In this document: positions 35,014 through 36,389 of the stretch, one piece after another | Numbering within the stretch: the first letter of the stretch is position 1 | Layout: the number at the start of each line of letters is the position of its first letter | NCBI GenBank assembly: GCA_022776215.1 | Contig: JALFIR010000003.1 | Location: 1-36,389 of the forward strand | DNA: 36,389 bases | Reading direction: 5' to 3' | Source: Colivicinus sp022776215 | Lineage (GTDB): Bacteria; Bacillota_I; Bacilli_A; Erysipelotrichales; Erysipelotrichaceae | Made by a program: the position numbers and the translations under genes | Notes under the pieces: model-generated | The model's database searches: none | The model's input: the letters and a program-made list of their open reading frames with translations, nothing else | Told to the model about the DNA's origin: nothing

Positions 35014-35514
35014 ATGTCGTTATGGAACAAAAGAGTGTCAAAAGAGGAATTTGATGAGTTGGAAGTTGAAGAAAACTATGAAAAAGTTGAGAGTATGAAT
35101 GTAAAATATAATCTTTTAACTGATAATACAAAATTACTAATAGTAGGTACAATCACCCCACCAAATGGTGCCGGATTCTATTATACGAGTAAGTATAATA
35201 GGATATTTGGTTATATCGATCAAGCCTTAGGCACGCAACTTAAAGAAAAGAAAATAATGTTAATAAATGAAAATAATTCAGATGAAAAAAAGAAAATAAT
35301 TAATGAAATAGTGGAAGAATTGGATGAAGTCGACATAGCTTTTATAGATGTAGTAAAAGAAGCGATTAGAAAAAAAGATAGTTCATTGGATACAGATATA
35401 AAACATGTTGTTTTAGACTATGAAGCTTTTAATGATTTAAAGAATGTTGAGCATATTATTTGCAACAGCAACGATGCTTTTGAGTGCTTCAATAATATAA
35501 CTGTTATGAAATGA
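35014..35514 (+). CDS. Uracil-DNA-glycosylase-like protein, probably C-terminally truncated
   Basis: 166 residues with AGGAGAAA upstream. LLIVGTITPPNGAGFYYTSKYNRIFG resembles motif 1 of the uracil-DNA glycosylase superfamily (single-domain Mug/UDG-like), and DIAFIDVVKEAIRKKDSSLDTDI the middle region. The frame stops (TGA) shortly after HIICNSNDAFECF, where relatives continue to a second catalytic motif of LPSxSP type, which I do not find. A terminator follows at once. Either a shortened gene or a divergent family member. It lies 28 nt after the FtsH-like remnant, probably in the same transcript. Confidence 0.55.
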   Translation: MSLWNKRVSKEEFDELEVEENYEKVESMNVKYNLLTDNTKLLIVGTITPPNGAGFYYTSKYNRIFGYIDQALGTQLKEKKIMLINENNSDEKKKIINEIVEELDEVDIAFIDVVKEAIRKKDSSLDTDIKHVVLDYEAFNDLKNVEHIICNSNDAFECFNNITVMK

Positions 35515-35561
35515 CGAATGTCAAGTAGATTTAATCAATTTACTTAGATATTCGTTTTTTT
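35514..35561 (+). terminator. Rho-independent terminator after the UDG-like gene
   Basis: ACGAAT (35514-35519) pairs with ATTCGT (35550-35555), with an inner AAGTA/TACTT stem, followed by seven T. It begins on the last base of the stop codon. Confidence 0.8.
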
Positions 35562-35783
35562 AATCAAGAATATAGATCAGAAAACTTCATTTAAACAGTT
35601 TAATCGGCAGTTGGCCACTCTGTTATACGAGGATTGGTTACCTACAGGTCAATGGTTACGCCGTGAAGTTTCTGTGTCTATAAGCGTGAATCAAATCATA
35701 TAAATAAATGTCAACATAGTTATATCTAGAATAACTTAAACCTTTCTTTTACAGTTGAAATTTCCTGACTTATATTCTTGATT
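35562..35783 (-). ncRNA. Inverted-repeat-bounded structured segment beside the IS110 transposase (bridge-RNA candidate)
   Basis: This 222-bp non-coding segment is bounded by AATCAAGAATATA (35562-35574) and its exact inverse (35771-35783). The match extends to 24 of 28 positions. Read as minus-strand RNA, three of the four differences become G-U pairs; read as plus-strand RNA, only one does. The core (about 35605-35663) is near 50% G+C against about 30% around it. It contains CGGC/GCCG, TTGGCC/GGTCAA (one wobble, plus strand) and a repeated GGTTAC (636-641 and 654-659 of the 35-kb block). Bridge RNAs of the IS1111 branch lie downstream of the transposase, as here. Identity, strand and ends are inference. 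Confidence 0.4.
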
Positions 35784-35796
35784 CTTATTAATTAGG

Positions 35797-35820
35797 ACTT
35801 AATCAATTATTTGATTAAGT
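35797..35820. other. Perfect 10-bp hairpin just past the IS110 transposase stop
   Basis: ACTTAATCAA (35797-35806), loop TTAT and TTGATTAAGT (35811-35820). No T-run follows on either strand, so it may protect the transposase mRNA end or block ribosome access rather than terminate. Confidence 0.55.
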
Positions 35821-35830
35821 AAGTATCAAA

Positions 35831-36389
35831 TTATTTGGCAATGTTAACTTCTATATTGTCTGTCATCATACCCCATACAAAACACGCTAGTTCTCTAGCT
35901 ACAGCTACTTTAGCTACATTGGCTTTCTTGCCTCTTTGTATCATCTTATAATACTTCTTCTTTAATCTAATATTAGCCTTATCAGCATAATTAACTACTT
36001 CGCTTGAACATTTAGCTTGTCTTGATTTAAGATCTCTTGATTTATGACCAACGGTTCCTTTTGTAAAGGATTGCGAAGCTTCGGTTAATAATCTTCTTAA
36101 GTGACTATTACCTGATTTAGTAATGCCAAATCTGTTATCTTTATTTGATGATGCATCTTGTATTGGAATCATACCAAGCCAAGCACCATAATCGCTTCCT
36201 TTGGCAAATCTTTTAAAGTCGCTTGTCTCAACTATTAAAGACAAAGCGGTATGTGTTTTGATACCAGAAAAGCATTTAAGTTTATTAACTCTTTCTACAT
36301 AGATTTCTTTATTAGCCAATTCTTCAATCCTTCTATCAAAGGCATCGATTCTATCAGTTAGATGATAGTACTCCGCCATATACTCATCT
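35831..36389 (-). CDS. IS110-family transposase, C-terminal part (runs off the window)
   Basis: The frame is open to the right window edge, so the ATG at 36379 is probably internal. About 185 residues are visible. They include the Transposase_20 region: LKCFSGIKTHTALSLIVE, FAKGSDYGAWLGMIP, SSNKDNRFGITKSGNSHLRRLL, the last being the family's G-N-x-x-L-R-x-L-L motif, then a Lys/Arg-rich helical tail. In IS110 enzymes an N-terminal DEDD RuvC-like domain, outside this window, works with a serine in this C-terminal domain under guidance of a bridge RNA. The C-terminal portion looks intact. Confidence 0.9.
   Translation of the reverse strand, partial: DEYMAEYYHLTDRIDAFDRRIEELANKEIYVERVNKLKCFSGIKTHTALSLIVETSDFKRFAKGSDYGAWLGMIPIQDASSNKDNRFGITKSGNSHLRRLLTEASQSFTKGTVGHKSRDLKSRQAKCSSEVVNYADKANIRLKKKYYKMIQRGKKANVAKVAVARELACFVWGMMTDNIEVNIAK

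Noticed and set aside
1..36389. TGA read as tryptophan throughout (mollicute code)
   Set aside because: All long genes use TGG for Trp and are unbroken under the standard code, and TGA ends genes in ATGA/GTGA start-stop overlaps at 25193 and 26462 and in an 8-nt overlap at 31644. TGA-interrupted frames are limited to the FtsH-like remnant and the small peptide unit.

Overview
The window is AT-rich DNA (roughly 30% G+C by eye) from a low-GC Firmicutes/Bacillota relative. An Erysipelotrichia- or RF39-like gut lineage is my best guess, by inference only. The standard code applies: the long ORFs use TGG for Trp, and TGA ends several genes in tight start/stop overlaps (about 25193, 26462 and 31644). 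No rRNA, tRNA or CRISPR array was seen.

Layout. Positions 1-660 hold the start of a minus-strand gene in a probable insertion-sequence end, a truncated gene tail with two terminators, and a tandem array of dyad repeats. A very large MacB/FtsX-type ABC transporter (666-4046) and a HIRAN-domain protein (4093-4386) follow. Next comes a broken zinc-ribbon/HEPN gene (4525-5323). An acyltransferase-3 gene is split in two by a complete IS21-family element (6190-8761) with a perfect 8-bp target duplication. A GtrII-type membrane glycosyltransferase follows (9284-10858). An autonomous mini-transcription unit (10997-11233) encodes either a 15-residue peptide or, across two in-frame TGA codons, a 53-residue Trp/Lys-rich peptide. 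A truncated DUF4143 ATPase comes next.

From 12065 to 34493 the window is one large surface-polysaccharide locus. It holds a Wzx flippase, an O-antigen ligase/polymerase, several GT2 and GT4 glycosyltransferases, a hexapeptide acetyltransferase, a DUF2304 protein with a GtrB-like partner, and several large GT-C-type membrane proteins. It also holds a three-enzyme amino-sugar module: 4,6-dehydratase, LegC-like aminotransferase and a CBS-fused nucleotidyltransferase. I infer that cytoplasmic GT2/GT4 enzymes build a lipid-linked repeat unit, the flippase exports it, the O-antigen ligase-like protein polymerises or attaches it, and the GT-C proteins decorate it outside from polyprenyl-phosphate sugars. 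Several lead genes have a -10 box about 6-10 nt before the ATG and no Shine-Dalgarno, which suggests leaderless mRNAs. Three convergent gene pairs overlap at their 3' ends.

The right end (34494-36389) is debris and mobile DNA: an internally deleted FtsH-like remnant, a shortened uracil-DNA-glycosylase-like gene, an inverted-repeat-bounded GC-richer segment that may be a structured RNA, and the 3' part of an IS110-family transposase running off the window. The signals most worth a second look are the TGA-interrupted peptide gene, the structured segment beside the IS110 transposase, the recurrent leaderless promoters and the 23-bp repeat array.
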